NCBI GenBank assembly: GCA_942490645.1
Contig: CALNXN010000007.1
Location: forward strand, 372,001 to 436,000
DNA length: 64,000 bases
From: CALNXN01 sp942490645
GTDB lineage: Bacteria; Pseudomonadota; Alphaproteobacteria; Rhodobacterales; Rhodobacteraceae
Reading direction: 5' to 3'
Shown: piece after piece, positions 1 through 8,030 of the stretch
Layout: each line of letters opens with the position of its first letter
How positions within the stretch are numbered: position 1 is the stretch's first letter
Made by a program: the position numbers and the translations under genes
The notes under the pieces: model-generated
Seen by the model: the letters and a program-made list of their open reading frames with translations, nothing else
What the model was told of the DNA's origin: nothing
Databases searched by the model: none

Positions 1-2
1 GA

Positions 3-47
3 GACGCGTTCCGCGTCACACAATGTTTGCAAATTCCCATGGAATTT
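3..47. other. Two short inverted repeats at the left edge
   Basis: GACGCG (3-8) and CGCGTC (12-17) can form a hairpin with a 3-nt loop. AAATTCC (31-37) and GGAATTT (41-47) form a second one with loop CAT. Both lie downstream of the leftward DUF1638 gene that ends at 87, so they may belong to its 3' region or to a gene outside the window. Neither is followed by a convincing T-run, so a terminator role is not shown. Confidence 0.3.
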
Positions 48-86
48 GGCGCTGCCTCCGGCGGGCATATTGCACGAACAATGAAA

Positions 87-725
87 TCAAAGCCGCGCGA
101 GTGCTGTCGCCAGATCTCCGTAGCCGGTCATGCGCCGTTCGAAGGTGAGACCGAGTTGTGCGGCACAGTCCTTGGCCTTGGCCGTCAGCGTTGGGTCGTC
201 TGTTTGTGCTTGATACACGAGTTTTTCGTAGTTGCCGAAGTACATATCGCGCAGTTCAGGGTGCCGATCGAGGCCCATGGGTTTGATGATGAAGGCTTCG
301 AATTGGCGCACGAGGAAATCTGTCAGATAGAATGTGGTGATTTCACTTTCACTTTGACGTGCAAACGCATCATTTCCCTCGAAAAAACTGTAGCAGTGAG
401 GCCCGGCGATCATCTCGACGTTCATCTGCTTGCATGCAGCCTGGAGCAAGCCGCCGGTGCCGCAATCTGCATAAACCACAAAGATCGTATCATATGCGGC
501 ACGGTGTTTTGCCACCGTGTCACGGACCGCTTGCGTGATTTTCTCTGGGTAAAGGTGGAGTTTCGCAGGCAAACAGGTCAAGTCGAGATGGGTCCAATTG
601 TTTATCCGCTTGAGGTCAAGGATCTCGCGGGCCAAAGCGCCACAGGCGATCAGCAGGACCTGGCCCGTTCGGGTCGACAGGTCGAGCCCATTTTCCGTAA
701 GTTGGGTATCGCTGATCTGGGTCAT
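87..725 (-). CDS. DUF1638 protein, accessory to split methionine synthase
   Basis: Soluble 212-residue protein of the DUF1638 family. It has a central Cys/Gly segment (YADCGTGG) and FEGNDAF and YFGNYEKL blocks that I associate with this family. DUF1638 genes often sit beside corrinoid methyltransferase genes. Here the gene lies 68 bp downstream of the corrinoid protein gene on the same strand, with a terminator hairpin between them. From memory, genetic work on a related Phaeobacter linked such a DUF1638 protein to cobalamin-dependent methionine synthesis. The biochemical role, perhaps cofactor handling or reactivation, is inference. GGAG six nucleotides before ATG supports the start. Confidence 0.8.
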   Translation of the reverse strand: MTQISDTQLTENGLDLSTRTGQVLLIACGALAREILDLKRINNWTHLDLTCLPAKLHLYPEKITQAVRDTVAKHRAAYDTIFVVYADCGTGGLLQAACKQMNVEMIAGPHCYSFFEGNDAFARQSESEITTFYLTDFLVRQFEAFIIKPMGLDRHPELRDMYFGNYEKLVYQAQTDDPTLTAKAKDCAAQLGLTFERRMTGYGDLATALARL

Positions 726-737
726 GGGGGCTCCATG

Positions 738-770
738 AAAAAGGCCTGCTTCGGGTATCCGAAACAGGCC
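738..770 (-). terminator. Rho-independent terminator/attenuator between corrinoid gene and DUF1638
   Basis: Reading leftward, a 12-bp stem with one mismatch (arms 743-754 and 759-770, loop of four) is followed by five T residues. It sits between the corrinoid protein stop (794) and the DUF1638 start (725). It probably ends most corrinoid transcripts and leaves partial read-through into DUF1638. Confidence 0.75.
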
Positions 771-793
771 GCGTGTTCAATTGCGTCTCCGTC

Positions 794-1492
794 TCAGGCG
801 GATTTTTGGTTGTGCTTGCGCGCGACCCATTCCTTGGCCGTTTCCACGGCAACGGCGGCATCCCGACAATAGGCGTCAGCGCCGATGGCCTTGCCAAATT
901 CCTCGTTCAGTGGGGCGCCGCCGACCAAGACGATATAGTCGTCGCGAATGCCTTGTTCCACCATCGTGTCGATGACGACCTTCATGTAAGGCATGGTGGT
1001 GGTCAGCAGAGCGGACATACCCAGAATTTCGGGTTTTTCGGATTCCAACGCGTCGAGATAGGCCTCTACCGGGTTGTTGATGCCCAAATCGACGACTTCG
1101 AACCCGGCACCTTCCATCATCATGCCGACAAGGTTTTTGCCGATGTCGTGAATGTCGCCTTTGACTGTGCCGATGACCATCTTGCCGATCTGTGGCGCGC
1201 CGGTCTCTGCCAGCAGAGGCTTGAGGATGGCCATGCCCCCCTTCATCGCGTTCGCTGCCAAGAGAACTTCGGGTACGAACAAGATACCGTCGCGGAAGTC
1301 TGCACCAACGATCGTCATACCGCCGACCAAGGCTTTGGTTAGGATATCATAAGGTTCCCAGCCGCGTTCGAGCAGAATATTGACCGATTCCTCAATCTCT
1401 TCTTTGAGGCCATCATAAAGATCGTCAAACATTTGTTGAACGAGTTCTTCGTCGTTCAGATCCGCCAGAATGATGTCATCTTCGTCAGACAT
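794..1492 (-). CDS. Corrinoid (B12-binding) methyltransferase protein, split MetH module
   Basis: Cobalamin carrier protein of 232 residues, equal to the cap plus B12-binding domains of MetH/MtbC-type proteins. The N-terminal helical cap (about 10-95) contains FVPEVLLAANAM. The Rossmann-type B12 domain follows, with the base-off signature D113-x-H115-x-x-G118 (GDIHDIGKN); His115 should be the lower cobalt ligand. Later blocks LGMSALLTTT and VLVGGAPLN are the usual cobalamin-contact loops. With the homocysteine methyltransferase at 2756-3775 it would form a split methionine synthase in which methyl-cobalamin passes the methyl to homocysteine. A pterin-binding partner is not in this window. The terminator at 738-770 lies just downstream. 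Confidence 0.88.
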   Translation of the reverse strand: MSDEDDIILADLNDEELVQQMFDDLYDGLKEEIEESVNILLERGWEPYDILTKALVGGMTIVGADFRDGILFVPEVLLAANAMKGGMAILKPLLAETGAPQIGKMVIGTVKGDIHDIGKNLVGMMMEGAGFEVVDLGINNPVEAYLDALESEKPEILGMSALLTTTMPYMKVVIDTMVEQGIRDDYIVLVGGAPLNEEFGKAIGADAYCRDAAVAVETAKEWVARKHNQKSA

Positions 1493-1661
1493 GGGATGTC
1501 CTTTGTGTCACTAGGGGCATCTGCCCGTTTGAAACCTTTTGACAGAACGTCGCAGGCAGACTTTGCGAATTGCGACATGACCGCCGCCGTGCGCGACCTG
1601 CACGCTATCCTAAAAGAGTTTACGCGACCGTTAAAGTAGAAATCTTGCATATGTTCACTCT

Positions 1662-2759
1662 ATGTTCTATTGTCGTCAGGTGGATCGTGAGGACAGGCAA
1701 TACGGGATAAAAGGACGCGGCACGGCATCCAACCGGACCGGCCGGTTTGAACCTGTTGCGCGGGTCTCCGAGGCGGATGGCTGGCCGGGGGATGGCGAGG
1801 CTCTGCCGGTTCTGCGCACCCAAACACGTATTGAACGGCCCCGTTCGGTTATCACTTACAATCGATCGCCAGATTTGCCGTTTGACCGGTCGCTGAACCC
1901 GTATCGTGGGTGCGAGCACGGGTGCGTTTATTGTTTTGCGCGGCCCAGTCATGCCTACCTGGGATTGTCGCCAGGGTTGGATTTTGAGACGAAGTTGATT
2001 GCACGCCCGGATGCGCCCAAAGTATTGGAACAAGAGCTGGCGTCCCGACGCTACAAGGTTGCGCCCATCGCTATCGGGACCAATACGGACCCCTATCAAC
2101 CAATTGAAAAAGAACACGAAATAACCCGTGGATGTTTGGAGGTGTTGCACCGAACACGGCATCCCGTCGCCATCGTGACCAAGGGGGCTTTGATAGAGCG
2201 GGATATTGATATTCTGGCCGCGATGGCGGGGCAGGGCCTTGTGCGTGTCGGCGTGTCCATAACCACGCTTGACGCGAAACTGTCGCGCCTGATGGAACCA
2301 CGCGCGCCTGCGCCATCACGTCGCCTGCGTATGATCGAGCGGTTGAGCGCGGCGGGTATTCCGGTCCGCGTTATGGCGTCGCCGTTGATCCCGGCGCTGA
2401 CCGATCCTGAGTTGGAGGCGATCCTTGAGGCTGGGGCGAAAGCGGGCGCGCACCATGCCAGTTGGATCATGTTGCGCCTGCCGCGGGAGGTGTCGCCTTT
2501 GGTGCAGGACTGGCTGGCACAGCATCTGCCGAACCGCGCGGGTCGGATCATGGCTCGCTTGCGGGAAATGCATGGGGGGCGCGACTATGATGCGCGCTGG
2601 GGGCACCGGATGCGCGGCGAAGGGGCCTATGCCGACATGATCGCCCGCCGATTTGCGTTGGCCATCAAACGGTTGGGCTTGCTCTCAAGGGCCGACCCTC
2701 TGCGATGCGATCTCTTTCGTGCACCTTATCCCGCAACCGCTCAACTGAGCTTGTTTTAA
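1662..2759 (+). CDS. PA0069-family radical SAM protein
   Basis: 365-residue radical SAM enzyme of the PA0069/SplB-like family. The [4Fe-4S]-binding motif is CEHGCVYC, preceded by SLNPYRGC, which is diagnostic for this family. Further blocks are NTDPYQPIEK, VTKGALIERD and VSITTLDAKLSRLMEPRAP. The C-terminal region is Arg-rich and ends in AQLSLF. The substrate is unknown, and some relatives are called DNA repair photolyase-like. It lies between the corrinoid gene (divergent) and the homocysteine methyltransferase (convergent, ends overlap by 4 bp), the order also recalled for other roseobacters. A GTG at 1680 is an alternative start. Confidence 0.85.
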   Translation: MFYCRQVDREDRQYGIKGRGTASNRTGRFEPVARVSEADGWPGDGEALPVLRTQTRIERPRSVITYNRSPDLPFDRSLNPYRGCEHGCVYCFARPSHAYLGLSPGLDFETKLIARPDAPKVLEQELASRRYKVAPIAIGTNTDPYQPIEKEHEITRGCLEVLHRTRHPVAIVTKGALIERDIDILAAMAGQGLVRVGVSITTLDAKLSRLMEPRAPAPSRRLRMIERLSAAGIPVRVMASPLIPALTDPELEAILEAGAKAGAHHASWIMLRLPREVSPLVQDWLAQHLPNRAGRIMARLREMHGGRDYDARWGHRMRGEGAYADMIARRFALAIKRLGLLSRADPLRCDLFRAPYPATAQLSLF

Positions 2760-3775
2760 ACGCTGGTGCGACGTCGCCGCGATGTGCGACGCGGGGCCGC
2801 TTCACTGTCGCCTGTTCCGTCGGTCTCCGACGAAAACGCACCCAGTTTGGCGACAATTTCCTCCAACGCCGGGACGTGGTCCATCGTGCGGGTGTCCAAT
2901 GCTTCGCGCATGTGGCGCAGGTGATCCGGCATTGTGCCACAACATCCACCGATGACCTTGGCTCCGCAGGCACGCGCCATCACGGCGTAATCGGCCATCA
3001 GTTCGGGCGTGCCATCATAGTGAATATGGCCGTCGACGTATTTGGGAATGCCTGCATTGCCTTTGGCGATGATGGGTCGCTCGGTGCCTTGCGCGGCAAA
3101 TCCCAACACAGTGCGCAACAGGTCAGACGCACCGGTTCCGCAATTTGCGCCAAATCCCATGGGTGGATTGTCGAGGTCTTCGACCATCTTGACCATATCC
3201 GCACTGGTCATGCCCATCATCGTGCGTCCGGCTGTGTCAAAGCTCATGGTGCCGCACCACTCGAGCCCAGCCAGCGCAAAACCTTCGGCGGCGGCGCGAT
3301 ATTCTTCGGGTGCGCTTATCGTCTCCAGCCAGCCAATGTCTGCTCCGCCCGCTTTCAGCCCGTCCGCGGTCTCGTGAAACATCTCCACGGCGACCGAATG
3401 GCTGAGCGCGCCAATCGGCTCCATGATCTCACCGGTTGGTCCGACGGACCCGGCAACGATCACTTTGCGTCCTGCGGTGTCGGCCACGTCACGTGCAATC
3501 TCTGCCGAAACCCGGCTGAGTTCGTGGGCGCGATTGGCAGCGTTGTGTAGTTTCAGTCGCGAGGCGTTGGCGCCAAAAGAATTTGTCAAAAACAGATCGC
3601 TGCCCGCATCGACCGCACCCTTGTAAAGTTTGGTAATCTTGGCGGGTTCTTCAGTGTTCCACATTTCAGGCGCGTCGCCTGACATCAGACCCATGTTGAA
3701 CAGGTTCGTGCCGGTCGCGCCATCCGCAAGCAGTGTGCCGCGCTGTGCCAGAAGGTCCAGAAAAAGGTTCGACAT
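2756..3775 (-). CDS. bmt: Homocysteine S-methyltransferase (betaine-homocysteine methyltransferase-like)
   Basis: 339-residue Pfam S-methyl_trans TIM barrel. It starts LLADGATGTNLFNMGL, has FLTNSFGANASRL, and carries the zinc cysteines in GANCG and GGCCGTMPDH that activate homocysteine. The Arg/Ser-rich tail (PRRTSRRRRTSV) is typical of the roseobacter version. The ATG at 3775 has GGGAG seven bases upstream. An in-frame GTG at 3814 overlaps the upstream mprF-like stop as GTGA and could give 352 residues. Given the corrinoid gene nearby, it most likely takes the methyl from methyl-cobalamin rather than from betaine; both options remain open. Confidence 0.87.
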   Translation of the reverse strand: MSNLFLDLLAQRGTLLADGATGTNLFNMGLMSGDAPEMWNTEEPAKITKLYKGAVDAGSDLFLTNSFGANASRLKLHNAANRAHELSRVSAEIARDVADTAGRKVIVAGSVGPTGEIMEPIGALSHSVAVEMFHETADGLKAGGADIGWLETISAPEEYRAAAEGFALAGLEWCGTMSFDTAGRTMMGMTSADMVKMVEDLDNPPMGFGANCGTGASDLLRTVLGFAAQGTERPIIAKGNAGIPKYVDGHIHYDGTPELMADYAVMARACGAKVIGGCCGTMPDHLRHMREALDTRTMDHVPALEEIVAKLGAFSSETDGTGDSEAAPRRTSRRRRTSV

Positions 3776-3810
3776 GTCGCGGCTCCCGGTTGGAAAAGTT
3801 ACCTCATTTG

Positions 3811-5679
3811 TCACGATGCAACGCGTGAAGCAAACTCATTATTTTCATCTTGGTTATGAGGGTCGTAACTGTCGATTTCGGGGAGTGGCGTAGGGCGGTT
3901 CACATTCATCGCGATGTCCAGAGCGGCCAAGGTCAACCCAATTGGTCCGGGGGCCGCCATATAGACTGGGCGCCAGTTTGGCGCAAAACTGGACTTGAAC
4001 TGACGAAGACCGGGGCCGCCGGCCCGACGAGCAGCAATGCGCGCCGCAAAGCGAAAAAATCGGCTGTAGGGGTTCGGGCATGCAGTGATTGCGGCCAGGC
4101 AGACCGATGTGACCGCTCGTGTCTTGGCCTGCAAAACCGCATGATGAACGAGCAGGTGCATCGTGCCGTCCGGCGCGTTTTGAGTGTGACGCATCAAGTC
4201 GAGGGTCCATTCTTCAGGGCCCGTGTGAAAGGTCACGAAGCCGCAGATTTCGCCGTGCATGGTGGCGCAGTACACGGCTTGTCCCGCGATATAGGCGGGA
4301 CAGTACCGACCCATGGTGCCACCGCGGGCGCGTTCGTGCAGTGCTTGCCACGCATCATCCACGGGCCCAAGGTCTTGGCTCGCATTCCAGGCCGTGATCC
4401 GAAGCCCTGCGCGTTCAGCGTGGCGCAGTTTTCGTCTGAGCGTGCGACGCGCCGGCATGTCGGTGCGATACTGCGCGAGAGGGAGAACCGCCTCATCGGC
4501 CATATGCATGACATTCCAGCCCGCGCGACGTATTTCGGCGGCTGTTCTCGCCGTCAGCTTGTAGAACACCGGTATCCGGTTGGAGGTTCGTGCCGCTCTT
4601 TTGAAGGCGGATAATTCTGGTGCCGCACCTTCGGGGTCGAAAAGCGACGTGAGTGTTTGCCGGGTTGGCCAAATGGCATGGGTCGCCGCGCCAATCTGGC
4701 GCCACGCGCCACCGTTTTGCGCCAGAATGCCGGTTTCCGCCCGTTTGGGGTCATGCGGAGGCGGAACAGTTCTCGCTGGATCGCTCAGTGATATGTGACG
4801 GGGCCACACGAGCAAGAGACTGGCACAGCAGGCAGGGCCGATATAGTAGACCGCCCGAAATGCAACCATCGCGCTCATCAGTTCTGGGACCGGCACAGTT
4901 GGCAGCAGGGCCAGAAGCATCACCTCAAATGGCCCAACACCGCCGGGCGCGCCTGTGATCAAAGCCGCACCCAGAGCGAGCAGAAACAGCGGCAACATGT
5001 GTGCGAAAGAAAGGTCTGCGGATGCGGGAAGCAATACAAAGAACGCAACGGCGGCAAACAATAGATCCAGGCAAGCCCACCCGGGGATCGCAACACAGGC
5101 CCGCAGACTTGGCAAATCGATGCGCCGTCCACCAATGACCAAGTTGGGTAAGCAGAACGTCAGTGCAAACAGCAAAGGTAGTGCAATCAGCATTGCGGCA
5201 GCAGGCCAAAACGCCCAGCCAGGCCCGGGCAAGGTAACGAGGGCGATGGCGGTGCAGATGCTCCATCCGAATACGAAACTCACCGAAACAAAAAGAGAGA
5301 TATGCGCCGCGCGGATCACGCTGAGGCCGCGCAGCACGCGCCACCGGGCCAAAGCGCCGGTCAGCGCGGCGAAGCCCAGCACTTGCGCAATGGCGATTGC
5401 CGCCGCTCCTGACACTTGAGCGTCGCGGTCTGTCACACCGGTACCGAAATGGCGATGGGCGACGACATCGTATTTGCTGACAGCCCAGAAGCTGGCCGCG
5501 GTGGCCAAAGCGGCGCACAACCACTGCAGGGCTGAAATCGCCGACAGCTGCTGCACGACTGTCTCAAGCTCTACGCCCGTGGTCCAATCGCGCAAAAGCC
5601 AAAGGCATGCAAAAAGAACGCCCAATGGTATGGCCGAGCGCATGATCGCTTGAAGAATGACTTTGCGGTCCGGGCCCAT
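3811..5679 (-). CDS. MprF-like phosphatidylglycerol lysyltransferase/flippase (DUF2156)
   Basis: About 622 residues. The N-terminal half has several hydrophobic membrane segments (about 10-320) as in the flippase part of MprF, including GAPGGVGPFE, a conserved MprF flippase signature. The C-terminal half (about 380-600) is a cytosolic DUF2156/GNAT-like aminoacyl transferase domain. Such enzymes move an amino acid from a tRNA onto phosphatidylglycerol, which lowers surface charge and gives peptide resistance. I chose the ATG at 5679 because upstream residues are non-hydrophobic and low in family similarity; the frame stays open to 5787. The stop overlaps a possible GTG start of the methyltransferase gene, so the two may be translationally coupled. 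Confidence 0.82.
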   Translation of the reverse strand: MGPDRKVILQAIMRSAIPLGVLFACLWLLRDWTTGVELETVVQQLSAISALQWLCAALATAASFWAVSKYDVVAHRHFGTGVTDRDAQVSGAAAIAIAQVLGFAALTGALARWRVLRGLSVIRAAHISLFVSVSFVFGWSICTAIALVTLPGPGWAFWPAAAMLIALPLLFALTFCLPNLVIGGRRIDLPSLRACVAIPGWACLDLLFAAVAFFVLLPASADLSFAHMLPLFLLALGAALITGAPGGVGPFEVMLLALLPTVPVPELMSAMVAFRAVYYIGPACCASLLLVWPRHISLSDPARTVPPPHDPKRAETGILAQNGGAWRQIGAATHAIWPTRQTLTSLFDPEGAAPELSAFKRAARTSNRIPVFYKLTARTAAEIRRAGWNVMHMADEAVLPLAQYRTDMPARRTLRRKLRHAERAGLRITAWNASQDLGPVDDAWQALHERARGGTMGRYCPAYIAGQAVYCATMHGEICGFVTFHTGPEEWTLDLMRHTQNAPDGTMHLLVHHAVLQAKTRAVTSVCLAAITACPNPYSRFFRFAARIAARRAGGPGLRQFKSSFAPNWRPVYMAAPGPIGLTLAALDIAMNVNRPTPLPEIDSYDPHNQDENNEFASRVAS

Positions 5680-5803
5680 GTTCCATCGCCTTGCTGAGAC
5701 GCTGAGATAGCGCATCGGCGTGACGGACCGGTTAATGCCCATACAAAAAAGCCGCGCACCCCGAAGGTTGCACGGTCGTTTTGCCACTGCAAAAGCGATT
5801 AGC

Positions 5804-6118
5804 TTACAGTTCAGTCATCAGCTGGGATTTGGCCTCGACCATGAATTCCTGCATCTTGGCACGGATTGTTGCCTCATCCGCCTTGTCGCCCAGATCGCCC
5901 GAAACCTTGCGGAATACGTCTTCGTGCCCGGCTTCTTCAAAATCGGATTTCACAACTTCTTTGGCATAGTTCGCGGCGTCTTCGCCTGACTTGCCCAGCA
6001 ACTCAGCTGCCCAGAGGCCCAAAAGCTTGTTGCGGCGCGCGTCTGCCTTGAACTGCATTTCTGCGTCATGGGCGAACTTGTTTTCAAATGCGTTTTCGCG
6101 GTCGTCGAATGTGCTCAT
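5804..6118 (-). CDS. DUF1476 protein, F1Fo-ATPase inhibitor zeta subunit
   Basis: 104-residue helical, charged protein that begins MSTFDDRENAFENKFAHD, a near-invariant start in this family, followed by KADARRNKLLGLWAAELLG. Homologues in Paracoccus and relatives are the zeta inhibitor of the F1-ATPase, which blocks wasteful ATP hydrolysis. The start at 6118 fits the family length; the frame stays open upstream to 6184 without likely coding sequence. It is divergent from purC. Confidence 0.9.
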   Translation of the reverse strand: MSTFDDRENAFENKFAHDAEMQFKADARRNKLLGLWAAELLGKSGEDAANYAKEVVKSDFEEAGHEDVFRKVSGDLGDKADEATIRAKMQEFMVEAKSQLMTEL

Positions 6119-6279
6119 CAGGCGGTCTCCGTTGGATATTGGGTCGGTTGCTATAGATATGCGAGTTTGCGCGAGCCAACACAAGGGCCGCTGGCTTGCA
6201 GGGTGAGATTGGTTGCACTAAGAGGGGCATGAAACTGCGGGGCACTGGCCTTCGCGGATGCTGTTGGGAAAGGCTGCTT

Positions 6280-7041
6280 ATGGCGCGCCGCAAGAAAATC
6301 TACGAAGGCAAGGCAAAGATTCTGTATGAGGGCCCTGAACCGGGCACGATCGTGCAGTATTTCAAGGATGATGCCACGGCTTTCAACGCCGAGAAAAAAG
6401 CCGTGATCGAAGGCAAGGGCGTACTGAACAATCGCCTGAGCGAGTTTTTCATGACCGGGTTGACGCAGATCGGCGTGCCGAACCACTTTCTGAAGCGCCT
6501 GAACATGCGCGAGCAGTTGATCCGCCAAGTGGAGATTATTCCGCTTGAAGTAATCGTGCGCAACTATGCCGCAGGGACGATGTCCAAACGATTGGGGATC
6601 GAAGAGGGCACGCAATTGCCACGCCCGATTGTCGAGTATTGCTACAAGGACGACAGCCTTGGCGATCCTCTTGTGACCGAAGAGCATATTGCCGCCTTCG
6701 GATGGGCCAGCCAGCAAGATATGGATGACATTCTGAGCCTTGCACTGCGGGTCAATGATTACCTTTCGGGTGTTATGTTTGCCGTCGGCATCAAGCTGGT
6801 CGATTTCAAGATCGAAGTGGGGCGGGTCTATGATGGCGATTTTCAACGGTTGATCGTCGCTGATGAGATCAGCCCCGACAGTTGCCGTTTGTGGGACATC
6901 GAAACGGGTCAGAAGCTCGACAAGGACGTGTTTCGTCGGGATCTGGGCAATCTGACAGACGCCTACACCGAAGTCGCGCGCCGGCTTGGGGTGATGCCAA
7001 AGAACGCAAGCCCGATCACCAAGCCGACGCTGATCAACTGA
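6280..7041 (+). CDS. purC: SAICAR synthetase (phosphoribosylaminoimidazole-succinocarboxamide synthase)
   Basis: 253 residues. It joins CAIR and aspartate with ATP in purine synthesis. Family blocks are RRKKIYEGKAKILYEG at the start, FKDDATAFNAEKKA, VIVRNYAAGTMSKRLGI and ADEISPDSCRLWD. The ATG at 6280 gives the family N terminus; the frame is open upstream to 6196. It heads the cluster purC-purS-purQ. Confidence 0.95.
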   Translation: MARRKKIYEGKAKILYEGPEPGTIVQYFKDDATAFNAEKKAVIEGKGVLNNRLSEFFMTGLTQIGVPNHFLKRLNMREQLIRQVEIIPLEVIVRNYAAGTMSKRLGIEEGTQLPRPIVEYCYKDDSLGDPLVTEEHIAAFGWASQQDMDDILSLALRVNDYLSGVMFAVGIKLVDFKIEVGRVYDGDFQRLIVADEISPDSCRLWDIETGQKLDKDVFRRDLGNLTDAYTEVARRLGVMPKNASPITKPTLIN

Positions 7042-7093
7042 GGCAGGCCGGGCAGGTGCATATTTGGGGAACAATGAGGAAAGGGCCGCGCAG

Positions 7094-7325
7094 ATGAAGG
7101 CACGGGTACATGTCATGTTGAAAAACGGGGTGCTTGATCCGCAAGGTGAAGCCGTTCGGCATGCGTTGGGTGCGATGGGATTTGACGGGGTCAAAGGCGT
7201 GCGGCAGGGCAAGGTGATCGAGCTTGATCTGGAATGCGGCTGCGACCGAAGAAGACGTCAAGGCGATGTGCGAAAAGCTGTTGGCCAACACCGTGATCGA
7301 ATCCTACACCGTGGAGATGATGTAA
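7094..7325 (+). pseudogene. purS: purS (FGAM synthase subunit), frame-broken
   Basis: PurS is the small subunit of phosphoribosylformylglycinamidine synthase. The start MKARVHVMLKNGVLDPQGEA and KVIELDLE are typical. After LDLE (about 7233) the frame must shift by one base to continue as AATEEDVKAMCEKLLANTVI and end at TAA 7323-7325. Read without the shift, the frame runs on into purQ and creates a false PurS-PurQ fusion. PurS is needed for purine synthesis, so I suspect a single-base sequence error in the TGCGGCTGCG region rather than a dead gene. TAATG overlap couples it to purQ. Confidence 0.85.
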
Positions 7326-7993
7326 TGCACGCCGCTGTTGTCGTGTTTCCCGGATCAAACTGTGATCGCGATATGGCGGTGGCATTTGAGGCGGCGGGCG
7401 CCAAGGTGTCGATGGTCTGGCACAAGGATACCAGCTTGCCTGACGGGGTGGATGTGGTGGGTATTCCAGGTGGCTTTTCGTTTGGAGATTACCTGCGGTG
7501 CGGCGCCATTGCGGCGACCTCTCCGATCTGCCGATCGGTTGCGGCCCATGCCGGGCGCGGGGGCTATGTCCTTGGCGTGTGCAACGGGTTTCAGGTTCTG
7601 ACCGAGACGGGGCTTTTACCCGGCGTTTTGTTGCGCAATGCAGGGTTGAAGTACATCTGCAAAACCGTTGGTTTGAAAGTGGAAACTTCCAATTCCGCCT
7701 TTACCGAAGGGTATAACGCGGGTGATGTGATCGACATTCCCATAGCGCATCATGATGGTAACTATTTCGCGGATGATGCCACGCTGGCCGCGTTGCGCGA
7801 CGATGATCGGATTGCCTTTACATACACCGACAACCCCAATGGCGCACGCGCCGACATTGCGGGACTGCTGTCGGAGAACCGGCGTGTTCTGGGCATGATG
7901 CCGCATCCTGAACGGGCGGCGGATCCCGGCCATGGCGGGACGGATGGACAGGCGCTCTTTCGCGCATTGGTGGGGGCGGTGACGCTGGCGTGA
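7325..7993 (+). CDS. purQ: FGAM synthase glutaminase subunit PurQ
   Basis: 222-residue class I glutamine amidotransferase that gives ammonia to PurL. The nucleophile is Cys86 in GVCNGFQ; the His-Glu pair lies in MMPHPERA; GIPGGFSFGDYLRCG is the oxyanion region. Its ATG overlaps the purS stop (TAATG), as is usual in this operon. purL is not in the window. Confidence 0.95.
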   Translation: MHAAVVVFPGSNCDRDMAVAFEAAGAKVSMVWHKDTSLPDGVDVVGIPGGFSFGDYLRCGAIAATSPICRSVAAHAGRGGYVLGVCNGFQVLTETGLLPGVLLRNAGLKYICKTVGLKVETSNSAFTEGYNAGDVIDIPIAHHDGNYFADDATLAALRDDDRIAFTYTDNPNGARADIAGLLSENRRVLGMMPHPERAADPGHGGTDGQALFRALVGAVTLA

Positions 7994-8030
7994 CTTGAGC
8001 GCAGTTGCGTCCTTGGCGTAGGTTGCTGTC

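Noticed and set aside
1493..1661. A cobalamin riboswitch upstream of the corrinoid gene
   Set aside because: No B12-box-like sequence or matching fold could be seen in the gap.
7064..7993. A PurS-PurQ fusion protein
   Set aside because: The joined frame has lost the second half of PurS in favour of an Arg-rich shadow; the true PurS end and a TAATG overlap are visible in the other frame.
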